This document shows positions 52,551-60,351 of a stretch of 64,000 bases of DNA, piece by piece. The notes below the pieces were generated by a model that saw only the letters and a program-made list of their open reading frames with translations, ran no database searches and had not been told where the DNA came from. The first letter of the stretch is position 1. Each line of letters opens with the position of its first letter. Both the position numbers and the translations under genes were made by a program. Source of the DNA: Desulfosporosinus sp. Tol-M (GTDB taxonomy: Bacteria; Bacillota; Desulfitobacteriia; Desulfitobacteriales; Desulfitobacteriaceae); assembly GCA_000770645.1 (NCBI GenBank), contig JQID01000123.1:67761-131760 (forward strand), in the 5' to 3' direction.

Positions 52551-53468
52551 CTATCCATCTAAAAGAATTTTCCCTGTCAGAGAAGTATCATACCCTTTCT
52601 GCTGGTGAATAGCTTGGATAAATCCAGGAGATCTTAAAACCTCTAGAAGTTGTTGCCAAACAGGAGATTTAGTTATTTTCCCCAGACAAACCAGATCATA
52701 GCGTTCATTAAATAGGGGGATAAAATCAAGGCCAAGTCGCTGTGCAGCTGCTTTTACTCCAACGCCGACATCGGCTTGTCCACTAGCTACGCGGCAAGCA
52801 ACTCCAGAGTGAGTGGCTTCTTCATGTTCATAGCCTAGAATTCTGCCGGGAGAAATCTTTGCTGATTTTAGGTAAGCATCGAGTCGCAGACGGGTTCCTG
52901 ATCCCTTTTGGCGGTTAATAAATTGCATACCTTCCAGAGTAATATCTTCCCAGGTCTGAAGATGGAGAGGATTGCCGGGCGCCACAATGAACCCTTGTTC
53001 CCGCTGAACTAAATTCACGATACAAACGGATTCTCCGGGGATAACATGTCTGACATAGGAAAGGTTATAATCTTTTGATGATTCATCCCAAAGATGTGCG
53101 CCAGAAATCTCTGCTTCTCGGCGATAGAGCGCAATTAGACCATCCATACTTCCTTTGAAGGAAATCGAGGATTCGATGGGTATTGCAGCATGTTTGAGAA
53201 ACTCGAAAAGCAGCTCGACTACCGGATCGTGACTTCCAATGAAGCGAATAACCGGTAATCCTGAGACGTCGGAGTGCGTAGCGGCAGGGGGGTTATTGCT
53301 GAGACTAAGGGTTCCTCGTAAATAACGGTCCAGGACTGTCGGATCAATTCGAAGTTGGCGACCGATGTGGTGAGCGGGAATCTCTCCCCGTTTAACAAGT
53401 TCATAAAGGGTATATTTTGAGATTTTAAGGATTTCTGCAGCTTCAGCCGCAGTCAAGGTTAAGCTCAA
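52551..53468 (-). CDS. Excisionase-type HTH regulator with molybdate/tungstate-binding-like domain
   Basis: About 305 residues. An N-terminal helix-turn-helix of the excisionase/MerR-like kind (TAAEAAEILKISKYTLYELV then IGRQLRI) is followed from about residue 70 by a type-2 binding-protein-like domain (FIGSHDPVVELL, NPLHLQTWEDI, INRQKGSGTRLRLD, GYEHEEATHS, VASGQADVGVGV). The second part is clearly related to the C-terminus of the MoeA fusion at 41667-43574. It probably senses oxyanion or cofactor and controls tup or cofactor genes (inference). GGAGG inside the ATG-initiated frame points to the TTG at 53468 as start, not the ATG at 53483. tupA lies downstream on the same strand. Confidence 0.87.
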   Translation of the reverse strand: MSLTLTAAEAAEILKISKYTLYELVKRGEIPAHHIGRQLRIDPTVLDRYLRGTLSLSNNPPAATHSDVSGLPVIRFIGSHDPVVELLFEFLKHAAIPIESSISFKGSMDGLIALYRREAEISGAHLWDESSKDYNLSYVRHVIPGESVCIVNLVQREQGFIVAPGNPLHLQTWEDITLEGMQFINRQKGSGTRLRLDAYLKSAKISPGRILGYEHEEATHSGVACRVASGQADVGVGVKAAAQRLGLDFIPLFNERYDLVCLGKITKSPVWQQLLEVLRSPGFIQAIHQQKGYDTSLTGKILLDG

Positions 53469-53504
53469 ATAATTCACCTCCATACATAATCCTGCATTAC
53501 GTTT

Positions 53505-53533
53505 ATTTTAGAATAGAGAGGTATGCAAGTCAA
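53505..53533 (-). promoter_or_regulatory. Promoter of the binding-domain regulator
   Basis: On the minus strand TTGACT (plus 53528-53533) and TAAAAT (plus 53505-53510) with a 17-base spacer, about 37 bases upstream of the TTG start. Confidence 0.7.
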
Positions 53534-53550
53534 TAGTGTTGTTGTTAAAA

Positions 53551-53574
53551 ATAATGTTTACATTGTTTATGTTA
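53551..53574. promoter_or_regulatory. Candidate operator
   Basis: The AT-rich stretch ATAATGTTTACATTGTTTATGTTA contains the inverted repeat ATGT-tt-ACAT and two direct TGTTTA units, just upstream of the regulator's -35. It could be an autoregulatory site. No further evidence. Confidence 0.3.
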
Positions 53575-53741
53575 GCTATACTTGGAAGAATAATAGTCTT
53601 GCTTTTTACCATTCACATAAATAAGTAGACGGTTAACATGGATCCAGCTGAATGAGACGAAGTGAACCGAAATTTATTTCACCGTTGGAGCAAACCGGAG
53701 TATGGCGGCGTAAAATGATTAAGAGTCAATAGAAATTTTTA

Positions 53742-53769
53742 TTGACAACCTCAAACTTTGTGCTAGAAT
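53742..53769 (+). promoter_or_regulatory. Promoter of speH
   Basis: TTGACA 53742-53747 and TAGAAT 53764-53769 with a 16-base spacer. A TTG within the -35 opens a frame into speH, but this stretch is promoter and leader, not coding. Confidence 0.7.
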
Positions 53770-53858
53770 TTAGTTTGGTGGAATTTGTGTGTCCGGATAA
53801 AAGAAGTTCGGCTCAAATTCCTTCCTATTTTGCAGAAAAAAGGGGGCAAAGATCACAA

Positions 53859-54236
53859 TTGGCAAATTCTCTTGGACGTCATGTGTTGGCTGAAATTAAT
53901 GGGTGTAGTTTCGACATTTTAAACGATCGTGAAAAAGTCGAAGCAATTATGGTCAACGCAGCTTTGGAGGCTGGTGCCGAGGTACGTGAGGTAGTTTTTC
54001 ATAAATTTAGTCCTCAAGGGGTGAGTGGTGTTGTTGTGATTTCTGAATCGCATCTAGCCATCCACACGTGGCCTGAACTCGGATATGCAGCTGTAGACGT
54101 CTTTACTTGCGGGGACCGTGTCAATCCCTGGGTTGCCTGTAACTTTTTAACCAATCATTTCAAAGCCGGTCATATGGCAGCAACGGAAATCAAGCGGGGT
54201 ATTATTGAAGATCCAAAGGAAGCGGTAAATATTTAG
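53859..54236 (+). CDS. speH: S-adenosylmethionine decarboxylase proenzyme
   Basis: About 125 residues, the size of the Bacillus SpeH type. The self-cleavage site is in [14 protein letters not shown] (Glu-Ser, the Ser becoming the pyruvoyl group), followed by the FTCG motif with the catalytic Cys. The enzyme makes decarboxylated SAM for spermidine. The body begins [12 protein letters not shown] as usual. AAGGGGG lies about 12 bases before the TTG at 53859; longer versions would run into the promoter. No spermidine synthase gene is adjacent. Confidence 0.92.
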   Translation: MANSLGRHVLAEINGCSFDILNDREKVEAIMVNAALEAGAEVREVVFHKFSPQGVSGVVVISESHLAIHTWPELGYAAVDVFTCGDRVNPWVACNFLTNHFKAGHMAATEIKRGIIEDPKEAVNI

Positions 54237-54565
54237 GAGGGATATTTATTTTACTTCGGACAAAGACAAGTGCGGATAAAGAAAACCAGGCTTCTACGAA
54301 GCCGCAGGTGCCGTTAGAAGCCTTTGGTTGCACTTATGCCACCCAGGAGTTATACTTTCTGACTTGGTACTAGATAGACCTTGTGACTAAAAAGTTGCGG
54401 GGTCTATTATATTATTGTTTCAGAAGTTTTACATACTCTTGCAATAATTTTGTCATATTAACAGAGTACTTTCGGAAAAAGGGCAGGACTTTACATAAGT
54501 ATATCGAATATAGAATAGGTTAATGTCTTATAGAAAACTTGGGGAAGGGACCTTCCAGAAAGTGC
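54237..54565 (+). other. Intergenic stretch with a bulged hairpin
   Basis: No gene seen. AACCA-GGCTTCTA (about 54284-54296) pairs with TAGAAGCC-tt-TGGTT (about 54315-54329). Further on ATAGACC and GGTCTAT (roughly 54372-54410) can pair, followed by ATATTATTG, and may be the speH terminator. GGAGGG after the speH stop is not followed by a usable start codon. Confidence 0.4.
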
Positions 54566-54588
54566 TATAATCTGACTTGTACAGTCAG
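54566..54588 (+). promoter_or_regulatory. -10 element overlapping an inverted repeat
   Basis: TATAAT at 54566-54571 is followed directly by CTGACT (54572-54577) and its complement AGTCAG (54583-54588). An operator here would block initiation for the menaquinone/Tat operon. A matching -35 is not obvious. Confidence 0.4.
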
Positions 54589-54631
54589 TTATGCTTTCTG
54601 AATAGTTGAATGGAAGACAAGGAGCGATAAT

Positions 54632-55393
54632 ATGGTTCCGGTAGAATTTTGCTTTCTGGAGAAACTAAACAATGTTCAAATGCGTTTGCGCCAAGAAATA
54701 AACATGAAGCCAGAGAGTTTTGAGGAATTGGTTCAGCTGAATATGGATGAACTTGATCGAACAGTAAATCCGGCGATTGTCTTAGCTGTAAGCCGAGCTT
54801 TTAAAGAACATGGACGAAAATCAGAAGCATTGGCGGGAATTATTCAATTTTTATTTATGGCCAATAAAGTCCATAAATTAATGAAAGAGGATAGTGATAT
54901 CGCGGAAGAACTGCGACAATTTCCGGTACTGGTTGGGGATTTACTATATGGAAAGTTTTTTCTGGAGCTCTGCAGTGAGAAGCTGCTTCCATTTCTAGAC
55001 CCACTTGCTCAAGTCATGGGAACGATGAGTGAGGGGGGAATTTCCCGCTGGCTTTCCCGTGACAAAAAACTTGGGTTGGCGGAGTCGCTTAAAATAATTG
55101 GAAGGGAGAGCGCGTCATTAACAGCATTGGCAGCCCGTCTAAGTGCGGAACTCGCAGGGGTTTCAGTTCCTTTACAGCATAAAATTGAAGCTTTTGGCTG
55201 GGAATTAGGATTAGCATGGGGAGCATGGAAAGAACGTTTGGAGAATATCGAGGTTCAATCGATCCTTCAGCGGGCGAATGCTATCTTGAATGAGATTTCG
55301 TCTGAGTCGCAGCTTCAGTTACACCCCCTCCGCGAAGTGTATCTTTTCATGGCGAAGCAGCTGAACGGAGATTACAGTCCCCAAGAGGCATGA
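54632..55393 (+). CDS. Catalytically dead polyprenyl synthetase-like protein
   Basis: A 253-residue helical protein that aligns with the polyprenyl diphosphate synthase at 59197-60165 over its length: NPAIVLAVSRAF against RPAFTLLAGKF, VGDLLYGKFFLEL against TGDYLLAKSLML, FGWELGLAWGAWKERLE against YGHSLGMAFQIVDDVLD. Both aspartate-rich motifs are lost (VHKLMKE for VHDDVVD; WKERLE for VDDVLD), so it cannot bind Mg-diphosphate in the usual way. It may be a regulatory subunit of a two-component synthase, like HepS, or a scaffold. AAGGAG precedes the ATG. First gene of the menaquinone operon. Confidence 0.7.
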   Translation: MVPVEFCFLEKLNNVQMRLRQEINMKPESFEELVQLNMDELDRTVNPAIVLAVSRAFKEHGRKSEALAGIIQFLFMANKVHKLMKEDSDIAEELRQFPVLVGDLLYGKFFLELCSEKLLPFLDPLAQVMGTMSEGGISRWLSRDKKLGLAESLKIIGRESASLTALAARLSAELAGVSVPLQHKIEAFGWELGLAWGAWKERLENIEVQSILQRANAILNEISSESQLQLHPLREVYLFMAKQLNGDYSPQEA

Positions 55394-55414
55394 TCGTAAC
55401 GAACGGAGCGGAGT

Positions 55415-56269
55415 ATGCAAAAACTTAAAGTCTTTTTCCAAATGATTAAATTTGAACATACCCTTTTTGCCCTTCCTTTTGCGTATCTAGGCGCCTTTTT
55501 AGCTGCAAATGGTGTTCCGCCTGGTCTCAAACTTTTCTGGATTACGCTGGCTATGATAGGGGCCCGGACGGCAGCGATGTCCTTGAACCGTTTGATTGAC
55601 CGGCATATTGATGCACGTAACCCCCGAACGGCGCAAAGAGCACTGCCGACAGGGGTGTTAAGAGTGAATGAAGTCTACTTATATACTTTGTTCTCTTTCC
55701 TGCTCCTTGGCTTTTCGGCGTACCAACTCAATATTTTGGCTTTGAAGTTAATGCCGATTGCTGTTTTTATTCTTGTCTTATACTCCTATACAAAAAGGTT
55801 TACCTGGGCTTGCCATATCGTATTGGGAATTGCACTGGGTTTGGCTCCGGTGGGAGCCTGGATTGGGGTAACCGGTCATTGGGATCTGGCGCCCGTTCTT
55901 TTAGGGTTAGGGGTCATGACTTGGGTCGCGGGCTTTGATGTTGTCTATGCCTGTCAGGATGTGGAGTTTGATCGCCGGGAGGGGCTTAGCTCAATTCCTG
56001 CAGTTTTTGGTTTGCAGAGAGGTTTAGAGATTTCATCGGGATTGCATATTATTGCGGCCTTCTTTTTTATAGCCGTCGGAGTGGTAATGTCTATGAGTTG
56101 GTTGTACTACGTAGGTGTCGCGATTGCCGGCGTGTTACTCTATTGGCAGCATCGCCTTGTCTCGGCGGACGACTTTTCGAAGATCGGAGTTGCTTTTTTC
56201 GACCTTAATGGCTACTTAAGTCTCTTACTTTTTGTATTTTCAATTCTGGATTTAACCTTATTGCGATAA
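55415..56269 (+). CDS. UbiA-family prenyltransferase (menaquinone, MqnP-like)
   Basis: A 284-residue membrane protein with eight or nine membrane segments and both aspartate motifs of UbiA enzymes: NRLIDRHIDARNPRT and DVVYACQDVEFDRREG. It should attach the polyprenyl chain to the naphthoate-type ring precursor in the futalosine route. Its setting (mqn genes, polyprenyl synthase) supports this over a haem or chlorophyll role. GGAG precedes the ATG. It lies 21 bases after the degenerate synthase gene. Confidence 0.9.
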   Translation: MQKLKVFFQMIKFEHTLFALPFAYLGAFLAANGVPPGLKLFWITLAMIGARTAAMSLNRLIDRHIDARNPRTAQRALPTGVLRVNEVYLYTLFSFLLLGFSAYQLNILALKLMPIAVFILVLYSYTKRFTWACHIVLGIALGLAPVGAWIGVTGHWDLAPVLLGLGVMTWVAGFDVVYACQDVEFDRREGLSSIPAVFGLQRGLEISSGLHIIAAFFFIAVGVVMSMSWLYYVGVAIAGVLLYWQHRLVSADDFSKIGVAFFDLNGYLSLLLFVFSILDLTLLR

Positions 56270-56287
56270 AGGAAAGGTGGGTATGCT

Positions 56288-56959
56288 TTGTCCTCACTGT
56301 TTGCGCCAAGTGAACTCTTTGACTTGATAGAAAAAGTCGAAAAGGGCGAACGATTAGACCGTGACGACGGTGTGCGCTTGATGAACAGTCAAGATATCCT
56401 GGCGCTTGGGTATATGGCTAATATCGTGCGCGAAAGAAAAAACGGAAATCAAACTTTTTTTATTATCAAGCAACATTTAAATTATACCAATGTCCACGAT
56501 GCAACGATGTTTTACGGAAACATGGAGTCTGCGGAGGAGCAGATTGACCATTTATTGCAGTTGCGAGTACTGCAGGACCAAAAAGGGGAGGTTCGGTCCT
56601 TCATAGCGCTTTCCTGTTATCCTAAAGATACAGTATTAGCAGGAACGATGGGTAATGGAACTACAACGGGTATTGATGACTTGAAAGTGCTGGCGATTTC
56701 CAGGATCTTACTTGATAATTTCGATCATATTAAAGCCTCTTGGATCATGCTGGGTCTCAAATTGGCCCAGGTTTCTCTGGCCTTTGGGGTTGATTGTTTA
56801 GAGGGTAACATAGTTGAGGAACGAATTAGTCACTCAGGAGGGGTGGATCTTAGTCAAGGTATGACTAAACGAGCCATGATCCACATGATTCAAAAAGCAG
56901 GTCGGGATGCGGTGGAACGGGACGGGTTAGGGGGATCTGCATGCAAACGGAGACCTTGA
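56288..56959 (+). CDS. MqnE homologue lacking the radical-SAM core
   Basis: A 223-residue protein. Residues 1-70 and about 75-215 match the two ends of aminofutalosine synthase MqnE, but the middle is missing: after HLNYTNV the text goes straight to DATMFYGNMESAEEQIDHLLQLR, which in full-length enzymes lies some 130 residues later. The deleted part holds the CxxxCxxC cluster motif and most of the barrel. The frame is intact and the end is normal. Other conserved spots have also changed (FIALSCYP, GLKLAQ). It cannot be a radical SAM enzyme. It overlaps mqnC by 19 bases, so it is still translated in the operon. It is a relic or a repurposed partner of MqnC. Confidence 0.8.
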   Translation: MSSLFAPSELFDLIEKVEKGERLDRDDGVRLMNSQDILALGYMANIVRERKNGNQTFFIIKQHLNYTNVHDATMFYGNMESAEEQIDHLLQLRVLQDQKGEVRSFIALSCYPKDTVLAGTMGNGTTTGIDDLKVLAISRILLDNFDHIKASWIMLGLKLAQVSLAFGVDCLEGNIVEERISHSGGVDLSQGMTKRAMIHMIQKAGRDAVERDGLGGSACKRRP

Positions 56960-58023
56960 GAATCATAGAGAAACGTCTGGAGGGTGAACGGCTATCCATC
57001 GCGGATGGGATCAAACTATTTCAAGATGCAGATCTTCTTTCTCTGGGTCAAGGGGCGGATCTCGTCCGGGGGCAGATGCATCCGCAAAAAAGGGTGACAT
57101 TTGTTATTGACCGGAATATAAATTACACAAATGTGTGTTCTTGTCAATGCAAGTTTTGCGCCTTTTATTGTAAACCTGGAGACACAAACGGTTATATTTT
57201 GTCACAGGACGAATTACATGTTAAGATTGAAGAAACAATTAACGTTGGGGGGACTCAGCTTTTAATTCAAGGGGGATTGCATCCGGACTTGGATCTGGAG
57301 TACTTCGAAAATCTTTTGCATGATATTAAAGCTCATTACTCCATTCATATTCACTCGTTCAGTCCTCCGGAAATATGGGACCTTGCAAATAAATCCAAGT
57401 TGTCTGTTCAGGAAGTCATCTTGCGTCTTAAAAATGCAGGCTTGGATTCAATTCCTGGGGGTGGGGCAGAAATCCTGGATGACCGGGTTCGTCATCTAAT
57501 CAGCCCTAACAAAATAAGCTGGCAACAATGGATGGACGTGATGACTGCAGCACACAAGTTGGGCATGAAGACGACCGCAACCATGATGTTTGGGCATGTC
57601 GAGACGTTGGAGGAACGAATTTTACATATGGTACGTGTTCGAGAGGCTCAGGATCAAACGGATGGATTTACGGCCTTTATTCCTTGGAGTTTTGCGCCTG
57701 CCAACACATTGCTTGGCGGAGAAGGAAGTACGGGGGTCGAGTACCTGAGGACACTCTCGGTCGCCCGCTTAATGCTCGATAACGTCCCCAATATCCAAGC
57801 GTCTTGGGTTACCCAAGGAGCCAAGATGGCGCAGGTGGCTTTACGTTTTGGGGCGAATGATTTTGGGAGTACCATGCTGGAAGAAAATGTCGTTCGTGCC
57901 GCCGGCGTACAAACGCGTGTCCCGTTACAGGAGATTATTCGTTGCATTGAAGGTGCGGGTTATCAGGCTGTTCAACGCAATACGCACTACGAGTTGCTAA
58001 AGGTGTACGGGAAGGGAGTGTAG
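56941..58023 (+). CDS. mqnC: Cyclic dehypoxanthinyl futalosine synthase
   Basis: A 360-residue radical SAM enzyme with the cluster motif CSCQCKFC (CxxxCxxC, near residue 68) in NYTNVCSCQCKFCAFY, LLIQGGLHPDL, HSFSPPEI, PGGGAEI and AQVALRFGANDFGSTMLEENVV. It closes dehypoxanthinyl futalosine into the spiro compound of the menaquinone pathway. The text CKPG after the cluster and the ENVVRAAG end fit MqnC rather than MqnE. Start ATG lies inside the upstream gene; tatC follows directly. Confidence 0.92.
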   Translation: MQTETLRIIEKRLEGERLSIADGIKLFQDADLLSLGQGADLVRGQMHPQKRVTFVIDRNINYTNVCSCQCKFCAFYCKPGDTNGYILSQDELHVKIEETINVGGTQLLIQGGLHPDLDLEYFENLLHDIKAHYSIHIHSFSPPEIWDLANKSKLSVQEVILRLKNAGLDSIPGGGAEILDDRVRHLISPNKISWQQWMDVMTAAHKLGMKTTATMMFGHVETLEERILHMVRVREAQDQTDGFTAFIPWSFAPANTLLGGEGSTGVEYLRTLSVARLMLDNVPNIQASWVTQGAKMAQVALRFGANDFGSTMLEENVVRAAGVQTRVPLQEIIRCIEGAGYQAVQRNTHYELLKVYGKGV

Positions 58024-58027
58024 GTTG

Positions 58028-58786
58028 ATGCGCAAGCGACCACGCAAGGATGACAATTTGCCGTTACTGGAACATATAGTTGCCCTGCGCAAAGTATTAA
58101 TAATCTCTGCGTATGCCATAATACTGGGCTCCATAATCGGGTGGTTCTTCAGTAATCAAGTATTCGCTTATTTAGCAAGGCCTGTAACTTTATTGGAGGA
58201 TATCAGGTTCATTACGACAACGCCCATGGAACCAATGCTGGTGAAGATAAAAGTTTCCATGTTCATTGGAATTACTCTGGCGCTCCCAGTCCTTATGTGG
58301 CAAATTTGGAGTTTTGTGCTGCCGGCTCTAAAGCAAAACGAAAAGAAATATATACATATTATTGTTCCCTGTTCGGTACTCCTCTTCCTTAGCGGCGCCG
58401 CCCTGGGTTTCTACGGAGTGATGCCTTTAGGGATTAAATTCTTGCTTTATGCCGGTGGCGGGGTTGCTCAGGCAACGCCCTTTGTGACCAAAACATCCTA
58501 TCTTAGCTTTCTCTTAACTTTTCTCTTGACTTTTGGACTTGTATTTCAATTACCGATAGTCTTATTGATATTAATCCGCATAGGTGTCTTATCTCCCCAG
58601 ACGTTAGCTAAAAAAAGACGTTGGGCAATACTCCTAAGCGTCATCCTGGCGGTTGTTGTTTCCCCAACACCGGATCTGGTGACACAACTTCTCATGGCGG
58701 GACCGATATATCTCCTCTACGAAATCAGCATCTGGCTGGGTTATCTCGTGGCGCGCAGAAGAAAAAAAGACCTGGCGACAAAATAA
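58028..58786 (+). CDS. tatC: Twin-arginine translocase subunit TatC
   Basis: About 252 residues, six membrane segments. Family features are LLEHIVALRKVL at the N-terminus, a long first loop with TTPMEPMLVKIKVSMF, LPVLMWQIWSFVLPALKQNEKK, and VSPTPDLVTQ near the end. TatC recognises twin-arginine signal peptides and exports folded proteins such as respiratory enzymes. Start is ATG 58028 (or TTG 58025) after AGGGAG. TatA/B follows 13 bases later. Linkage to menaquinone genes suits a respiratory role. Confidence 0.93.
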   Translation: MRKRPRKDDNLPLLEHIVALRKVLIISAYAIILGSIIGWFFSNQVFAYLARPVTLLEDIRFITTTPMEPMLVKIKVSMFIGITLALPVLMWQIWSFVLPALKQNEKKYIHIIVPCSVLLFLSGAALGFYGVMPLGIKFLLYAGGGVAQATPFVTKTSYLSFLLTFLLTFGLVFQLPIVLLILIRIGVLSPQTLAKKRRWAILLSVILAVVVSPTPDLVTQLLMAGPIYLLYEISIWLGYLVARRRKKDLATK

Positions 58787-58799
58787 GGGGGGTAAAGAC

Positions 58800-59189
58800 A
58801 TGGGTATGAGCGAAATCCTCTTGATTATGGTTATTGTGCTTATTTTGTTTGGGCCTGAAGATTTGCCGGATATCGCTCGAACAATTGGGAAAGTGGTTTT
58901 CCAAATTCGAAAGGCAACCAATGATATGGCCAAAGAATTCCAAAAATCAAATCTGGATAACCCGGTTAATATGATCAACAAAGCATTTGAGCAGACGACG
59001 TCCTCTCATGTTACCTTGACACAAAATGAGCAAAGTAGGACGGACGATCATAAGACCGATGATGAATTGTTAACGCATGAGGATGAAAACCCAGCCTCGG
59101 AGGAACCGTCCAAGACGAAGTCGGAAGATCCTCTAGCCGAACTACCAATAGATATGGTATCTTATGAAGAAAAGGGTGCGAGCAGGTGA
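58800..59189 (+). CDS. tatA: Twin-arginine translocase TatA/TatB subunit
   Basis: A 129-residue protein: one N-terminal membrane helix (residues 5-20), the FGPEDLPDIARTIGK hinge, an amphipathic helix to about residue 50, then a long acidic, Ser/Thr-rich tail with no clear structure. The tail is longer than in typical TatA and closer to TatB, and the hinge has Glu-Asp where many TatA have Lys. GGGGGG ribosome site precedes ATG. The polyprenyl synthase gene starts just after. Confidence 0.9.
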   Translation: MGMSEILLIMVIVLILFGPEDLPDIARTIGKVVFQIRKATNDMAKEFQKSNLDNPVNMINKAFEQTTSSHVTLTQNEQSRTDDHKTDDELLTHEDENPASEEPSKTKSEDPLAELPIDMVSYEEKGASR

Positions 59190-59196
59190 ACCGGTT

Positions 59197-60165
59197 TTGA
59201 AACAACTCTGGCTCTTTAATCAAATAAATGCAGATTTGCAGCGGGTTGAAAAAGAACTGACCAAATTTGTGGAGACGGATTATCCGATTCTCCAGGATTC
59301 GGCTGTTCACTTATTAGCTGCCGGGGGAAAACGGTTACGCCCGGCTTTTACGCTCTTAGCCGGAAAATTCTATGGATATTCCCTGGAAAAGTTAATGCCG
59401 GTGGCCATGGCCTTAGAACTTATTCATATGGCCACGTTGGTTCATGATGATGTCGTTGATGCATCGATGATCAGAAGAGGGAGCCCGACGGTTAAAGCAA
59501 ACTGGGGTAATATAGTATCCGTACAAACGGGAGACTACTTGTTAGCTAAATCATTGATGCTCATTTCGAAGATTGATCATCCAGAGGTCGCACGTATATT
59601 AGCAGAGGTCAGTGTTGAAATGTGCCAAGGGGAGATTCAGCAGATTAATTGTTCCTTTGACGTCGAGCAAAACTTAAAACAGTACTATTACCGTATAAAA
59701 CGTAAAACGGCCTTATTAATCTCCGCCTGTTGCAGACTGGGTGCTTTGGTTTCGGGAGCTCCCAGTCGTCAAGTTTGGGCACTGGGTGCTTATGGACATT
59801 CGCTGGGAATGGCTTTTCAAATTGTCGATGATGTTTTGGATTTAACGGCCAAGCCCTCCGAATTTGGGAAACCAATTGGGGGAGATTTGCACCAGGGCAT
59901 TATGACATTACCCATGATTCTGGCCTTGAAATCGTCCCCGAACCCTTCCCACTTAAAGGCCTTGCTGGGAAAAATAGACAAAACGGATGAAGAAGTGGGG
60001 GAAACGATTGAACTGATCATCAGTACCGGGGCGATCGATGAGTCGATGCATTTGGTCGATTTATATGTTTTGAAAGCCAAAAAACATCTGCGGGCTCTTC
60101 CCCAGGTCCCAGCACGGAAAGCTTTGGAAGAGTTAGCTGAGTTTATCGGGGTTCGGAAGTTTTAG
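59197..60165 (+). CDS. hepT: Polyprenyl (heptaprenyl-type) diphosphate synthase
   Basis: About 322 residues: GGKRLRPAF, first aspartate motif LVHDDVVD, GDYLLAKS, second motif FQIVDDVLD and KPIGGDLHQGIMTLP. It elongates farnesyl diphosphate to the side chain of menaquinone. Chain length is not predictable. The frame opens at ATG 59164 inside tatA, but AGGTG followed by TTG 59197 gives the usual length and N-terminus (LKQLWLFNQIN). It ends the operon that begins at 54632, where a homologue without aspartate motifs may be its partner. Confidence 0.92.
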   Translation: MKQLWLFNQINADLQRVEKELTKFVETDYPILQDSAVHLLAAGGKRLRPAFTLLAGKFYGYSLEKLMPVAMALELIHMATLVHDDVVDASMIRRGSPTVKANWGNIVSVQTGDYLLAKSLMLISKIDHPEVARILAEVSVEMCQGEIQQINCSFDVEQNLKQYYYRIKRKTALLISACCRLGALVSGAPSRQVWALGAYGHSLGMAFQIVDDVLDLTAKPSEFGKPIGGDLHQGIMTLPMILALKSSPNPSHLKALLGKIDKTDEEVGETIELIISTGAIDESMHLVDLYVLKAKKHLRALPQVPARKALEELAEFIGVRKF

Positions 60166-60264
60166 TTTGCAATTGAAATGAGCATCGTGCTCAACATCAG
60201 GCGAAAACATAGTAAAATGAAAACATTAGTAAAAATAATTGATAACCGTGCCAAGGAAGAAAAA

Positions 60265-60304
60265 GGGGTTGCCGTAAACTTGTTTTCCAGTTTGCAGCAA
60301 CCCC
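60265..60304 (-). terminator. Terminator between hepT and ilvD
   Basis: GGGGTTGC (60265-60272) pairs with GCAACCCC (60297-60304). On the minus strand a T run follows (plus A run 60260-60264), so it terminates ilvD; on the plus strand ATTTTATT follows, so it may also serve hepT. Confidence 0.75.
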
Positions 60305-60351
60305 ATTTTATTGGGAATTACAATATTAATTGGTTTATGCATCCCTTGACC

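Noticed and set aside
53742-53858. N-terminal extension of S-adenosylmethionine decarboxylase by 39 residues
   Set aside because: The extra codons cover a TTGACA-16-TAGAAT promoter and leader, and the family starts at about [11 protein letters not shown] 53859 has a ribosome site.
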